Positions 38,430-51,842 of a stretch of 64,000 bases of DNA are shown here, in pieces. This stretch comes from Irpex lacteus. Its lineage: Eukaryota > Basidiomycota > Agaricomycetes > Polyporales > Irpicaceae. Positions within the stretch are counted from its first letter, which is position 1; every line of letters starts with the position of its first letter. Location of the stretch: assembly GCA_001986395.2 (NCBI GenBank), contig MQVO02000012.1, positions 1,090,716 through 1,154,715 on the forward strand, in the 5' to 3' direction. The notes under the pieces are model-generated. The model made no database searches and was not told the DNA's origin. It worked only from the letters and a program-made list of their open reading frames with translations. A program made the position numbers and the translations under genes.

Positions 38430-39966
38430 ATGCCCCGCATATCAACAGCCCTCGCCCTTCTCGTCCCCCTCGTCGCCATCTTCTTCGTCCTCCGCTCCTC
38501 CGCCTTTGCGCGCGTCCAACTCTCCTCCTGGCCATTCGCCTTCCACCCCGACGAACCCACCCAAGATGCTGCTCAAGCTCACCTGCAAAGACCATTTGAC
38601 GCCTCTGACCCTCCTTCTCATGATCATAATACACATAAGGCCCATCAGCACTTGAACGCGAATGCCGGGGAACAGGCGGCGGGGAAGGGAGGGTTTACGA
38701 GGCGGATTGTAGCAGTGGGAGATCTGCATGGAGACCTTGGGAACGCGTACAAGGTGCTGCATATGGCTGGTGTGGTTGACGAGGAGGGCGCGTGGTCGGG
38801 TGAAGTGGACTTTTTTGTGCAGACGGGGGACATCATTGACAGGTCAGTCCGTAACACGCAGAGTAGTAGGGTATATGCTATAAATGTACTGATGACGGGT
38901 TGCAGGGGGGACGACACGATCAAGTTGTATGCCCTCATGGACTCATTGAGGGAGCAGGCACCACAGAAGGGAGGAACGGTGCTGACGCATTTGGGGAACC
39001 ATGAATGGATGAACGTGATTGGTGACTGGCGGTACGTTCCCTTCACCTTGACCGTCTTCTTCGTGACAGCATTAAGCCATGTCTACGCAGATACGTCCAC
39101 CAAACTGAAATTGCCACCTTTGGGACCTCCGAAAAACGCATGAGAAGACTTATGACAGGGCGCATAGGTAAAAGCTGGGCGGCGAACTATACCACCACCT
39201 CTCGTCTTCCTTTGCACTCCTCCCTTGGTCTCCCCAACACGGACTATGACCCCACGGACGATTCGCCTCTCTCACACGCGGCTGTCTCGTTCGTCCACGG
39301 AGGTCTAGCACCTAACTATCCTGACCTCACGCCCTTCCCTTCAAGGATTAATCAGCTGGGCGATTCGCTGCTGTACAAGTTACAGCATAGGAACCCGCCT
39401 CCTGCACCGCACCCACCTCACGCGTACCCAGGTCTTCCGGCTGACGCGACACAAGCAGAGCAACAGCTATATGGTACTAATGGGCCACTGTGGTATCGCG
39501 GGTGGGCTCTCGAGCCTGAGGAGAAGGTGTGCACCGCAGTGGACGATGTCTTACAAAGGACGGGGACAAGGCGCATGATTATGGGACATACACCAAACTT
39601 CGAGGTGAGGTATTTCCACGAGCCACCCACGACAGCGAGCCTAAACTTGATTTGTTATAGAAAATTGTATCACGGTGTGGAGGAAAGATTATCATTATTG
39701 ACACCGGTATGTCCGTTTTCCCTGGAACGATGATATCATGGGGCTGACTGCTTCCTACTTTACCTATTGGGGCAGGTATCTCGCACGCGTACGGAGGCGT
39801 GCTGTCGGCACTGTCAATCGAATACAGCCTCACGCCAGCAGAAGGTTCGAGCAAGAGCGATCAGAAAGAGAAACGATGGAAGGAACGGGAGGTTGTGAGC
39901 GCAGTATACGAGGACCACAGAGAGGTGCTCGCGACGTCTGAGCGAGAGGTTGTTGGCGACTTCTAA
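38430..39966 (+). CDS. Calcineurin-like metallophosphoesterase, membrane-anchored or secreted
   Basis: Exons 38430-38842, 38906-39031, 39091-39604, 39661-39706 and 39776-39966 total 1290 bases, 429 aa. Residues about 5-25 (STALALLVPLVAIFFVLRSS) form a signal anchor or signal peptide. The two-metal phosphoesterase signatures are complete: GDLHGD, GDIIDRGDD (joined across intron 1), GNHEWMN, FVHGGLAP, MGHTPNF and a final IIIDTGISHAYGG. The pattern resembles Shewanella-like protein phosphatases known in fungi and plants. It probably hydrolyses phosphate esters in the secretory pathway or outside the cell; the substrate is unknown. Intact, with no missing metal ligand seen. Confidence 0.85.
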
Positions 39967-40250
39967 GTATCCTAAAGTTGTAAGTTATTGGATTGACTGT
40001 AATTTATTGTGTAGCATTAATCCTTGCAGACGGAGAACGCGGCTGAGCGCACCTAGAGTTATGACGTCACTCAGCGCCTATTCAATCATGATCGAGGATG
40101 ACGGGCAGTGACGCGGGGATCATCGCTCCATCCTCGTTAGTCCATTCCGAACCCCACTCACAAAAGCTCTTATAGTCCTTCCGATGCCAACCATTCACAG
40201 CAATATTCTTTCGACCTACTCTTACCATCCTCTCTGTTCTACCCCAGTAT

Positions 40251-41866
40251 ATGGCCAGTTACAGGCCCACTTACATCGACTACACACCTGCCAGCGAGAA
40301 AAGTGTCTACTTCGACGCTCCCATCATGCATATCTTTTCCAAGAAAAAGGACGCTGCGGCTGACAACGTTGACGACAATGGGGACGTGGGCGACACCGCT
40401 GGTTTCGTTGCTCCCAGTCCCAAGCGCAACAGCAGGATCCGCTCGACTACCTCGTTGAGCAACCTCCAGCCAACTGAGAGGCCGGACGAGGACGACAGAT
40501 CTGCCTCTGCGGCTGTGCCAGGTCATCTCCCCCCTCCTGCAGTCTCTTTCCCTGAGCCCATGAATAAGGCCCCACGCCTCACCACGCCTGCGCTTTTGGA
40601 CGCCGAGCGTGGCGAGCACGAGGATGCTGTGCCTGCGGAGGTGCCGCAACCTACGTCCCGGTTCATCGAAGACCCGACTATGGCCTCCACGGCGCAGGAA
40701 CGTAAACGTACGGGATCCTTGCGCTCCACGGACTTTGCGTCTCTATCTTCTCCCACCATGCAGTCTCCTAGCAACAATAACACCCTGAAGAAGTCGAGTT
40801 CGAACGCGAAGTTGCAGAAGAGACGGGAAGGCTCTGTGTCGTCGGCCACCACTCGTACGGACCCTGATTCAGGCTACGACTCACCAACCTCACCTAAGAA
40901 ACGGTTGTCGTCGCTGAGGAAGGACAACGTTCTAGAGGGTCAGGAGATCGAGCCCGTGCCTGTCGTGTGGGCCAATGGTGCTCAGCCTCAGCAGCCCGAG
41001 ACCGACGACGAGGACGACGTAGGACACCACCAGTACGATCCCACTCCACGAAGCCGTAGTGTCCTCAGTCATACTCAAGGGGATGGAGCGAACGTTCGTC
41101 GTTCACAGTCCATGCGCTCCTACCGCACTGGCCGCGATGATCAAGGCAGTATCCGTACGACTCCTTCTCGGGCCAGTGCTCGAAGGAAGAGCCTGAGCGG
41201 CGGTACCTTCGCGAATGGTCCGGGCACAATTGGTCCGAATGCAAAGGCTGACGAGGAGGAGACGAAGTTATTCAGGGCGAGAAGCGTTCATGCGGAAGCA
41301 GGGTTGACGAAGAAGGAGAAAGTAAAATTGGGAAAAGTCGAGAGTAAGCTCCTCCGTGATTATTCGATTTATTATTTGAATACTGACTATTACTTCGATT
41401 GCAGTCAAGGAGGGCAAGCGAATGGCCAAAGTGATTAAACAAGAGGCCAAGATCGAGAAGAAGGTCCTCGAGCAATCCGTACGCGACCTCGCCGAGCTGC
41501 AGAAGATCCAGAAGTACGCGGTCAAGGAGGAGGCGAAGACGAACGCGGCATATGCTCAGGCCCTCAAAGTGTTCCACAAGGAGGAGTTGGCGTTCTTGGC
41601 GGCGCGGGCCAAGTTCGAGCGTGCGCAGGCGGATTTGCAGTGTTATGAGGATGCGAGGGAGGCCGCGAGGGATCATGCGAGAGACGCGACAGAGATGTTG
41701 CAGGAGAAGAATCGCGAGATTGAGTGGTTGAGGGCGCAGAAGCATGCTGATGATGTGAGTAGATTCAACTAGGTGATTTGCTTGTTGGAATTGTGCTGAC
41801 TTTCCTCTTTCTTTTCAGCGCGAGAGAGAGTTGAAGTTGCGGCAGCTGGCGGGCAAGGCTCTCTGA
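40251..41866 (+). CDS. Coiled-coil protein with disordered N-terminus
   Basis: Exons 40251-41343, 41405-41754 and 41819-41866 total 1491 bases, 496 aa. Residues 1 to about 340 are Ser/Thr/Asp/Pro-rich with many phosphorylatable R-x-x-S sites. Residues about 350-485 form a continuous Ala/Glu/Lys-rich helix (KLGKVE, VIKQEAKIEKKVLEQ, EELAFLAARAKFERAQADL, ATEMLQEKNREIEWLRAQK) typical of a long coiled coil. I have seen similar agaricomycete proteins labelled DNA-binding protein Ncp1, but nothing visible here proves DNA binding. Function otherwise unknown. Confidence 0.75.
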
Positions 41867-43021
41867 AGCTCCGCCACCGATCCTTGCTTAGTGATACCCC
41901 TTACCGTTGTACATCCTTCGCATTCCGATACATTTTCCTCGTCTGTTCTGTATCATACCCATCGATTGTTGTAGCATACTCTTTAAGTCCCCTATTCAAT
42001 CCATATCATTACGGTACGACTCGTGGCGGGTTTATGTCGATTCGCTGTATCATGTGCAAGGCAAACTCGACGCCGTTCGCGATGAGGAGTCCTTCAAGTG
42101 AAGCCCTTGGAGCTCGGAGGCATGCCGATGATTTTGATCCGTTATCCTACACCCACCGTGCGCGCCAATCGAAATAACGGTAGGTATGCCGCACTTTCAC
42201 TGAGCAGTCGATTTCCATCATGACTTGTACGACTAAAACGACTCCTTTGCGAGCGGACAGTATAGGTCAGCGAACAACCGTAATCTGTCAAATTTGGAAT
42301 GAAATCAACTGACTTCCGAGTATATGTAGAGTAACAAAACTTGCTATCGGAGACGTCGCCGTCCGAGTCAGGCCCACATCGCTGCTCAAGTGATGGAATA
42401 TAATGGAATTACTTCTAAAAGAGTAAGATGATATTGTCAGGCATGCCGGAGAACAACGGATTTTTGCACAGATGATACATCTGTCTGTGGTATATGAGCG
42501 GCGTGTGAAGCACTGAGCCCGAAGTTCGACCGAGTTTGACAGCATGTTACTGGCAGTTTTTGTTGCAGGTGGGCACAGAGGATAGAATCCGAAGACTGGG
42601 AGCTACTTCTCATATCAGTCTTGTTGCTACGTGTTCTAGGGCACTTTAGAGTTGATCAGTTCACATCAACAACGGGATGGATACGAGGGTCGTCTTTATG
42701 TTCACGGAACACGAAATAGAGACCTTAGCGAGTGTTCACAAGTTCGGATGGTCCAGGTAGTCGATCTTGTAACACTGGACGTGACAAACCTTCTCGCCAC
42801 TATATCACGAACACTGTTGGTACTGGTAGCCCAGTATGCCGCTGGCTCCCACTTATGATTTGATTTCGCAGATATAGATTACCTACATTGAATCAGTGAC
42901 AGCAAGATGACACAGAGCAACTCGCAGTGCAGCGATACATAACTGCAAGAGCAGCGGAGCATTGGTGTGTGTACGTGTATCTTCATTTCTCTTCCCCTCT
43001 CTCTTAGGCGACTCGAGCCAG
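41867..43021. other. Intergenic
   Basis: About 1.15 kb without a supported gene; contains the 3' flank of the coiled-coil gene and the promoter of membrane paralogue B. Confidence 0.45.
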
Positions 43022-45517
43022 ATGCCCAAGATGTTCTCGCAAACACTCTCAACAGTCTCCGGGACCCGCGAGGAGCAGCTCTGTCGAGTGCTCCATATCA
43101 TTCTTATTCTGCTATACGTGGCTTTGGTGATCGTAGCATCGCAACACTACGAGCATGGACTTAGCTTTCCATTCACATCTACCGGACAGACCACTTTGTC
43201 TGCCACGGTTTCAATCATAAGCCAGGGATTCGGCACCGTGAGTAATGCCTTTCAACATATGCATATAGTTTCACTGACTCCCATAATCTGTAGCTTTACC
43301 TCGCGGGGCTAGTTCTAGTAACACAGAGGCTTGCTCTCACCCGTGATCTCCATACTCGTCAAACTCTCACCGCCGTACATGACAAAAGTTCAGCATGGTT
43401 TGGCCTTGGGTTTTCCCTTCTTGCCCTAGTGGACCAGATCAAGCTCCCTTCCGCAGTCTCAAGTGTAGCATTCATCAGCTCCTACTTGGCTGGGATAGCA
43501 ATCCTTCACATCACAATCCCTGCATCTGTTAGCGTAAACACGTATAATGGGACAACCATGACACAGCAGACCACTCAGCTCGCTAGACCATTAGTGTATT
43601 CACAGTCAGTAAAACTTTATCTCTATTTATATCACACATGCTTACTATTACTAACACATAGGGATCCGGTGTCCTTTGACATCCTGAATGTTTACAACCA
43701 ATTCCCACAAATAGGACTTCAAGACAACATGATTTACGACGTTCTGCCCGTGGAACCAGCGGCCGTAAACAACACCATAGTTAATGCCACGATCTTCGAC
43801 GTCAAATGTGGGGTATCGCAGAATGAAGCTCAAAATGGCCAAGCGGAAATGTTGGGTGACGACGACATTTATTGGCCTGTTCGGATGGATTTCAGGAACT
43901 CGTCATCGTTAAACATGGCCGGAGCACGTCTCCTCCGTAAGTTACACACCACATATCGAAAAACTACAACTTGATGACGGCATTAATACAGCTCCTTCAT
44001 CTTTGAGTGTCACTACCATATCAATAATAGATTTCTTCAATACCACGAAGTTCTCTGGCCTGGACTTGAACGGCCTGCCTTGGATTATCCTTGCTACTTC
44101 CACAATTCCAGTGGTGGACACTCTGCAAACGAGGGGCGGCCTTTTCGAGATAAATCCCGGCATGGCTTGGTATAATGAGTCGCCAAATGGCATTTTATCC
44201 GATGCGAACACGAAGGGTAAGTGCGTATGGCTATCGTTGATCACGTTCATGTAATGATATGTAGTGTTTCAGTGAAATCAATACAGATGTTCATGTGCAA
44301 CATATCTACGATCAACACCACCGTGTCCGTGTCCGCCATCACCAGGCAGCCTGTCCCAAATGTCACTCCATCGGAGACTCCTATGTTTTGGGAGGAATGG
44401 TCGATGCAGGACTACCCGATGATTGTTCAAGATCTATTAACCAGTGATGTAAGTGCAGACCAACGGCTTATCACTACGATTATTGCAGACTGTCTTCTGT
44501 GACAACACTGAATTACTCTTGTTTAGCGGAGCGTTCGGCGAAGCCCCAGGTGCCAGCCACACAGCAGTTATCAACTTGAACTATATCGTCGGTGTTCCAT
44601 ACAATACTTCTAGTTTGGAATTTATAGGCAACACATCGTATAATCCACTCCCACTGCCCCGCTATTATTCTGTGATAGATCAGTGAGTACCTAGAGTCAC
44701 TATCACGTCGTGTACAATTCTCTCTAACGTGAGATATACGAATTCCTCACTGCAGATTCCTTATTCAAGACTTGAATCTTAGTGCAGCCGCACCCCACCC
44801 ACCTTCGAGCATCCTGCTCTCAGACTTCCAACGTAGTCTAGGGAAGGCTATGGCAGCCATTGTCTGGTATGGTGAGTGCCATCCCATGACCAGGACTTCC
44901 ACTGTACCGCTGCGTGGAGGACTAGTGTGGGATTAATTCAATTATAGATAGGAATGGGGATCACTCTTCCATGTTTTCATACGGTGACCCTGCCTTGGGC
45001 CATACCAATGAAGCACGTATCGGACAGGCTATGATGGAGGTCCTCACTCTCAGGATACGTCTCAACGTGAGCATCCGTGGTGTCATTTTCGCGCAGTAGC
45101 ATGCTGACTGGCAACGACTTCGCTGACACAGTTCAACATTATTGCTGTACGTTTCAGAATTGTCTATTTTAGTTGTTACCTACCTTTCCTTATACTATTT
45201 CACAGTTAGCAGTCGGTTTGGGAGTTTCTTGTCTTTTGTTTGCGCTTACGTTTCCTCTCTCGGGTGGCCTCAAACGACACGAAATCACGAACGACCTAGA
45301 TGCAGCTGGTATTCTGCAGCTGACTTGGCTTCTCGGAAATGAAAGTCGTTTCGCCGGAATTCGTCGACCGGACCGTCAAGAGCTACGCCAAGCCGGTCTA
45401 TTCGACGTGCAGGTGAGCAATTGGGCGGAGCAGAAATTTGGTCGCAACAAGAGCGACTTTGATTCTTTGGAGGATATCGCATTGAACGGCCCCCACGCAG
45501 AGTATGATGAAGTGTAA
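43022..45517 (+). CDS. Multi-pass membrane protein with large glycosylated domain, paralogue B
   Basis: Start MPKMFSQTLSTVSGTREEQ. The first exon is 43022-43237, the second begins at 43294 (LYLAGLVLVTQRLAL), and intron positions match paralogue A. Membrane segments: HIILILLYVALVIVAS, SIISQGFGTLYLAGLVLV, WFGLGFSLLALVDQ, VAFISSYLAGIAILHITI, and near the C-terminus VGLGVSCLLFALTFPLSGG. The external part has several N-glycosylation sites (NGTT, NNTIVNAT, NTTKF) and the shared strings DPVSFDILNVYNQFPQIGLQ and FEINPGMAWY. Roughly 600 aa. The cytosolic tail is longer than in paralogue A. It is convergent with the monooxygenase downstream, 274 bp away. Confidence 0.7.
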
Positions 45518-45791
45518 TACTTGTAGTAAGAGTTGGTCGTCAAACGTTCTCGAGTCGATAACCGAGAATCCAGCTGGTCCGAGTCGTGGCCTCTTCTCTC
45601 ACTGATCTTTGACGTTCTTGAACACCGATAGACTACGGAAATTACCGCAGCTGTGAGGGCGAAGGGTGTCCGGCTCATCAGCTGCCAAGCATGCCCATCA
45701 ATACCACTATCGATATGTACAAAGCGAGACCGATATGTTTGCTGATTATTTCCACTACTCTGCACTTACTGGCAGTGCTTATTCTGTTAGT

Positions 45792-48431
45792 TCAGGACGC
45801 AACGGATGGAATGGTGATGAGAGTGTGCATCACAGTACTTGACTCCGGTATGGGAGGCACGTCGACGTCATCTAAATACCATGCGACTGTCGCGGGTGTG
45901 ATTCGTTAGAAACTAGTCACCGTCCAACATAAATATATCAACTCACGATCCCCAGTCATATTTCTCTCGTTCACAGTCTGTCCATCACCGAGCCAGAAAA
46001 GCCTGTTCGATGTCTCATCAGCTTGTGCGTATTCGTAATCTTCCCATCTAGGGTGCTCCAAAGCACTTATAGCGTGAAGGTTGCTACCTGTCGATGTAGA
46101 TAGATGTCTATTGGTCAATCAGAATGGAGTGAATCCAAGGAAAGTACCTGGCCAAAGCCCCACTACTGTACCATCCTTCGCAGTATACCAGGTCTTGCAC
46201 TTGTCCATATACACAGTCTGCCCGTGATTTATGTCAATGAAGCTTCTACTGCCTTGATTTGTCCAAAACCAGATGTCCACAGACCTTGGGAAAATAATGC
46301 TATAATTTCAAACGTCAAACTTGTTATATCGAGATGAATATGGACAAATTTCGTACCCTCATGTGTTGCATCCAATCACGAGTCGCGTCCAGCTTCGGCA
46401 CCATACTCTTTAGTCTCTCCCATTGGAGCTTCATGGCACACTTAGCAGCGTACAGGGCCTGATGTTCTAGCATTGAGATGATTGTGCCGGTGTTCAGACC
46501 CGATCCGGGACCATAAACGAGGAACATGTTCGGGAACCCGTCCACTGCCATAGACATATATGCTTCGGGATAGGGATTCCAGCGCTCGTTGAGTTTGACG
46601 TCATGTTGACCGATAATTTCGAAGGGATATTTGAATGAGACATCGAACCCAGTGGCGAGAACTAGGACATCGAGGTCATTATGACGCCCGTCCTCGAGCT
46701 CGATTCCAGTGGTGGTTATGCGCTTGATTGGAGTAGTCTCGTACGTAGTCTATACACTAGTGAGCAAGCAATACGCGAGTTTCTTCGATAAAAGCTCACA
46801 TTATCAGCGCAGAGTGCCTCCAAATAACCATTTCCAGGTGTAAGCCTCCGACAGAACACCGAAAAATCAGGTACAACTAAAAGCAAATGACCAGAATAGT
46901 GAGTTAACTCGAAGGAAAAAGCAACCAGCAGCATACTTTGGCTGAGCAGTTCAGGCTTCTTGGCTAGACGCTCTTTCATATCTGCCTCGAATAGTCCTCT
47001 TACTTGTTTTTGCATTTCTGAATCACGGACTGAGACCATATGAAATACCTGAGACAAAAATGAGAGTAAATATGTACGAGCTCTTTGGGAGAAACTTTAC
47101 TTACGTTCATACCATGCTCTACAGCATGCCTGAATCGTCTTGCTTCTTCAGGATCCTTGAATCTCTCGAGCTCTTCAGCCTTGAAGGTATCTGCCAGTGG
47201 ACATGCGACGTCAGTAAAAAATGTTCAGCTCGGGAGCAAAGCATGTTGTTCGCACGATCGGTATCTTCTGGACCTCTTCCAAGCAAGTTCATAGTCTCCT
47301 GAATTGCGAAGTCGGGCGCGATCCACGTTTTCTGACGTGCATAGTTCACGAGAGTTTTCACTTTAGGATGGATAGTCGCAACGATCTGTATACCTGAAGA
47401 CCCCTAATAATCGCCGCTCAGCTCATGAGGGTAAATTGAACCGCAAGATACGACTTACATTGCCCACGACACCTACTCGCTTACCGTAGATGAGCTTCTC
47501 ATCTACGTCCCACTCAGCACTATGGACAAGCGTCCCACCAAAGTCCTTCATTCCGGGTATGTTTGGCCACTGCCATCTGTGCAAGCTACCCACACAGAGC
47601 AACAAGATATCGCAAGTTTCTTCGAATTCTTCTGGCTCCTGTGCGCCATCCATAATATGGCGGATACGAATAGTCCACTTCCCAGATGTTTGGTTCCACT
47701 GGGCGAATGTTAGCTCGTGCCGAAGGTGAATGTATTCACGCAATTTATACTTGTCCACGACCCGCTCGATGTTGGCTTGAATCTCAGTACCAGGAGAGTA
47801 GAATTTCGACCACTGCGACTGAGAAGTGATATTTGAGTTACAGAAGATACTCAGGAAGAAAGGAGTGGCCATACCTGGTCTTCGAAGGAAAATTGATACT
47901 ACCGCGCGTGTAAGTATAAACCAACCCGACGAAGATTTGAGTAGGACGTACGCAGTGGCTAGGCACGTCACATGCAATGCCCTGCTTGCGAATCAGTATC
48001 TGGTGTCACATCTAGAGCTAATTTCAGCGCCCTTACCGGATACTTGTTTGCAACCCATGTACCCCCAATCCCGTCCTGTTTATCGTAGATTTTGAAATCA
48101 AGATTGCGGATTTTTTGTCTGAACCTGAAGACGAAGTAACGTCATGAACTAGTCTTAAGATAGGCATAATATTACCGCACCTAAGAGCACAAAGGACCCC
48201 GCTGAATCCCGCGCCTATGCACCGCACTTTCATGGGTTTGTACTCATCAATATTGAACTCCGGTGGTTTGTAGAACGCGTCTCCATTAAACGCAGGAGGT
48301 CGATCGAGTTGAGGCTGGGGAGATGTAGGTGCCGCCGACGGTCCTGTTGAGTCAGCAGGAACGACCTGACGGCCAAGGGCCCATCGCGAGAGTCTTGAGA
48401 ACATTTGGAGCAGAGAGATGCCGGCGTGCAT
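45792..48431 (-). CDS. Baeyer-Villiger-type flavin monooxygenase, copy 1
   Basis: FAD- and NADPH-dependent oxygenase that in this family inserts oxygen next to carbonyls or oxidises heteroatoms. The start at 48431 opens MHAGISLLQMFSRLSRW. FAD-binding motif CIGAGFSGVLCALR. The family fingerprint FxGxxxHxxxW(P/D) is exact: FGGTLVHSAEWD. The NADPH-site glycine motif reads VGVVGN-GSSGIQIVATIHP across an intron. Downstream come LDVLVLATGFDVSFKYPFEI and NMFLVYGPGSGLNTGTIISM. The final exon, after a GTGAGT donor, gives LAWYLDDVDVPPIPESS and extends past the stop expected from the unspliced frame. Roughly 600-650 aa, many short introns. The natural substrate is unknown. Confidence 0.85.
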
Positions 48432-49318
48432 TCTTTCTTAGCGTACTTATAGCTTCCCGTCGCCGTACCTCGATTGTGATACTTAATACCATCGAAATTT
48501 CGTCAGATTACCACGCCACACCTGTGACTCCTCGTGGTAAGATTATCGTGAGAAACGATCGCTGTGTGCCTGCTAACGATGGCCCAAACTCGAACAGTTT
48601 CCGACGATGGAGCCTAAGCCTTCGTATTTATTGCCAGAGCAGGGCCGAGATTATACAGTCTGTCAAAGGCCAGCAGATATTTAACAGCTGATATTAACTA
48701 TAAGCAAGCGCACCGTGGCCACAGCTCAACACGATACCTGCACATCTTTGCATGGACCTTCAACAGGTTCCAAGAATACGGAGGAGCAATAGCTCGGAGC
48801 TGCCATGAGGTCCAAGAAGTCTTAGGGCGATCTGTTGCCCACGAAGTACTCATGCATTCAGTTGCTAATCACGAGCGAGAAGAGAGGGCACGAACCATTC
48901 GAAAGGTATTTCATTCCAATAGATTTCCGAAAGCAATTTGGCATGGAAGATGCGTTCGCTTGACGTCGTGTGAGAAGACGACATAGAAATGGTGGCCTGA
49001 GAGTGAACCGGGTGGTGGAGAACATTCCATAACATCGATCGCTGTGAGCTTTTGAGCGTGGAGTAGGCCACAATGAGGAGTATCGGTAGCCATGACTGGG
49101 CCGGAAATCCATGCCGAGACAACCTTTACTATAAGCAAAACGACCCCAACCTGTCGCTCCGAGATGACAGGATTATGGAATATCAGCGAAAGCACAGTGC
49201 CATTCGTCATGATATCCTTATCATATAAGCGAGAACTGAAGTGCTTAAATTCGTCCTCGTGTGCAGCCAATCCGTGAAAACCGCTTCAATGGATACAGAG
49301 AAACGTTATCGTGATATC
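48432..49318. other. Intergenic between the two monooxygenases
   Basis: No well-supported gene. A 119-codon minus-strand frame at 48911-49270 (starts MAAHEDEFKHFSSRLYDKD, one hydrophobic segment) is the only candidate, and I give it little weight. Confidence 0.4.
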
Positions 49319-51842
49319 TTATTCTGGTATTGGAGGTACATCGGCATCGTTCAGATACCACGCAACTGCAATTAAAAGGGTCATTAGCTTCTTCCTTGAA
49401 AAGTACCGGCCTGTGTACTCACGATCCCCAGTCATATCTCTCTCGTTCATAGTTTGACCATCGCCAAGCCAGAATAGCCTATTTGGCGTATCATCAACAC
49501 GCTCATACTCATAATCCTCCCAGCGAGGGTGTTCTAGGGCGTTTATCGAGTGAAGGTTGCTGCCTACGAGTGTATAGTAGATGAGATAAGAGCACACCGT
49601 GACGGCGCTGTGAGCAAACCCACCTGGCCAGAGTCCTATTACAGTACCGTCCTCAGCGCTGTACCAAGTCTTGCACTTGTCCATGTAAACGGTCTGCAGA
49701 AGAATCGTGAGGGACATTCTGTCAGCATAGCGCATTGTATGTACCTTTGGAAAGAAGTGCTAAACACGATTTGATGATCAGCATAGCATGACGTCGAGGG
49801 GTTGACCAGGACTTACACGCATATGTTGCATCCAGTCCCGTGTAGCTTCTTTCTTCGGCTCCATACTCTTCAGCCTTTCCCTCTGTAGCTTCATCGCACA
49901 CTTTGCGATATACATGGCTTGGTGTTCCAACATCGAGACAATGTGGCCTGTGTTCAATCCCGATCCAGGGCCATAGACAAAGAACAGATTCGGGAATCCG
50001 TCGACAGCTACAGACATGTAGGCTTCGGCGTAAGGTTTCCATCTGTCGCTTAACTTCGTGTTGTCCCTGCCAATAATATCGAAGGGATAGCGGTAGGAGA
50101 CATCGAAGCCTGTGGCCATAACGAGAACGTCAAGATCGTTGTGACGACCGTCGAGTAATTCGACGCCGGTAGGAGTGATCTGTTTGATCGGGGTAGTTTC
50201 ATACGTTGTCTATTAGAGGAACGGTAGTCAGCACATAATGGGAGCAATCAGCAGCAATATATCCTACATTATCGGCGCACAAAGCTTCCAGATACCCGTT
50301 TCCAGGCGTCAGTCGGCGACAGAAGACTGAGAAGTCGGGAATGACTGACGGGAAGGCGGTTAGCCGAGCGCGCACAGAAAAAATGGTAGAATACAACTTA
50401 CGCTTGTTTATGAGCTCGGGTTTCTTTTCCAGGCTCTTCGCCATGTCCGTCTCAAACAGGGCTCGGACTTGCTTCTGCATATTCGAGTCTCGCATCGTCA
50501 GCGAATGGAAGGACTGGCGTGTCGCGTTAGAATACGTCAGTAAACGCAGATCTGAAGGCAAATACACCTACATTCTGACCGCATTCTACAGCTTGCCTGA
50601 ATCTCTTAGCAAACTGAGGATCCTTAAGTCGTTCTAATTCTTCGGTAGTAAACTCATCTGCCAATGTCGGGATGAGCAAGGGCACCGGATGGCAGCTTGA
50701 GCTACTTACAATTCGTGTCTCCGGGACTTCTGCCCAGTTGATTCAGTGTGTCCTTAAGTGTAAGTACAGGTGCGATCCACGTCTTCTGCCGACCATAATT
50801 GACAAGCGTCTTTACCTTTGGCTGGATCGCCGACACTATTTGTATCCCTGAAGACCCCTGTACCAATCGTCAGCTAAGAAGACGGAGAAACGACACAAAC
50901 ACACATTGCCGACAACTCCCACCCTCTTCCCCTCAATACTCTGCTCATCCAAGTTCCACTGCGCGGAATGCACGACTGGTCCCTTAAAGTCCTTTAAACC
51001 GGGTATGTCCGGCCAGTGCCACCTAGATAAACTTCCCACGCAGAGCAAAAGTATGTCGCACGTCTCTTCGAACTCTTCTTCCTCTTGAGAGTCTACGACG
51101 CTATGACGTACACGGATTGTCCACTTTCCCGTGCTCTGATCCCATTTGGCGTGAGTGAGTTCATGTCCGAGGTGGATATACTCGCGGAGCTTGTACTTGT
51201 CCACGATCCGTTCAGCGTTAGCTTGAATCTCGGAGCCGGGGGAGTAGAATTTGGACCATTGCGACTGGATGACACAATGCTTAGTTGGGCGTATGTGTGA
51301 TAGAAGAGATAATCAAACCTGGTCTTCGAAGGAGTACTGGTACTGTAGCATGTATGAGTTCATGAAAACTTGCATAATTTGTAGACTGACGTACGCAGTG
51401 GCTGGGAACATCGCATGCAACTCCCTGTTCCGATGGACGTTAGCTCGTTGTAGTAGACACGGATACATCGATTGCCCTACCGGATACTTGTTCGCAAACC
51501 ACGTCCCGCCCACGCCATCTTGCTTCTCGTAGATCTTAAAATCGAGGTTTGCGATCTTCTGTCTGAATCTTGATGGAGGAAGCGTCCGTCAGCTGCTTGT
51601 ATACATCATCAAAATCACAACTACTTCGTGACTCACCTCAATGCGCATACGATCCCACTGAACCCTGCGCCAATGCACCTAACCTTCATAGGCCTATAGT
51701 CATCGATGCTGAACTCTGGAGCTTTATAGAACGCATCTTCCTCGAAAATTGGAGGTATCGAAGCCGCATGCGGAGCCGTTGCCTTGTCATTGGGAGTATA
51801 AGCCTTATTGCCAAAGAGCCAGCCAGTCAGCGCGGAAAACAT
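49319..51842 (-). CDS. Baeyer-Villiger-type flavin monooxygenase, copy 2
   Basis: Tandem paralogue of the gene at 45792-48431, same strand and similar exon layout. Start MFSALTGWLFGNKAYTPND. FAD motif CIGAGFSGIVCALR; WSKFYSPGSEIQANAERIVD; fingerprint FKGPVVHSAQWN, which keeps F-x-G-x3-H-x3-W but has Asn where Asp or Pro is usual; KRVGVVGN-GSSGIQIVSAIQP; NLFFVYGPGSGLNTGHIVSM. The last exon gives LAWYLNDADVPPIPE. Roughly 600 aa. The two copies probably arose by tandem duplication and may have different substrates. Confidence 0.85.
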
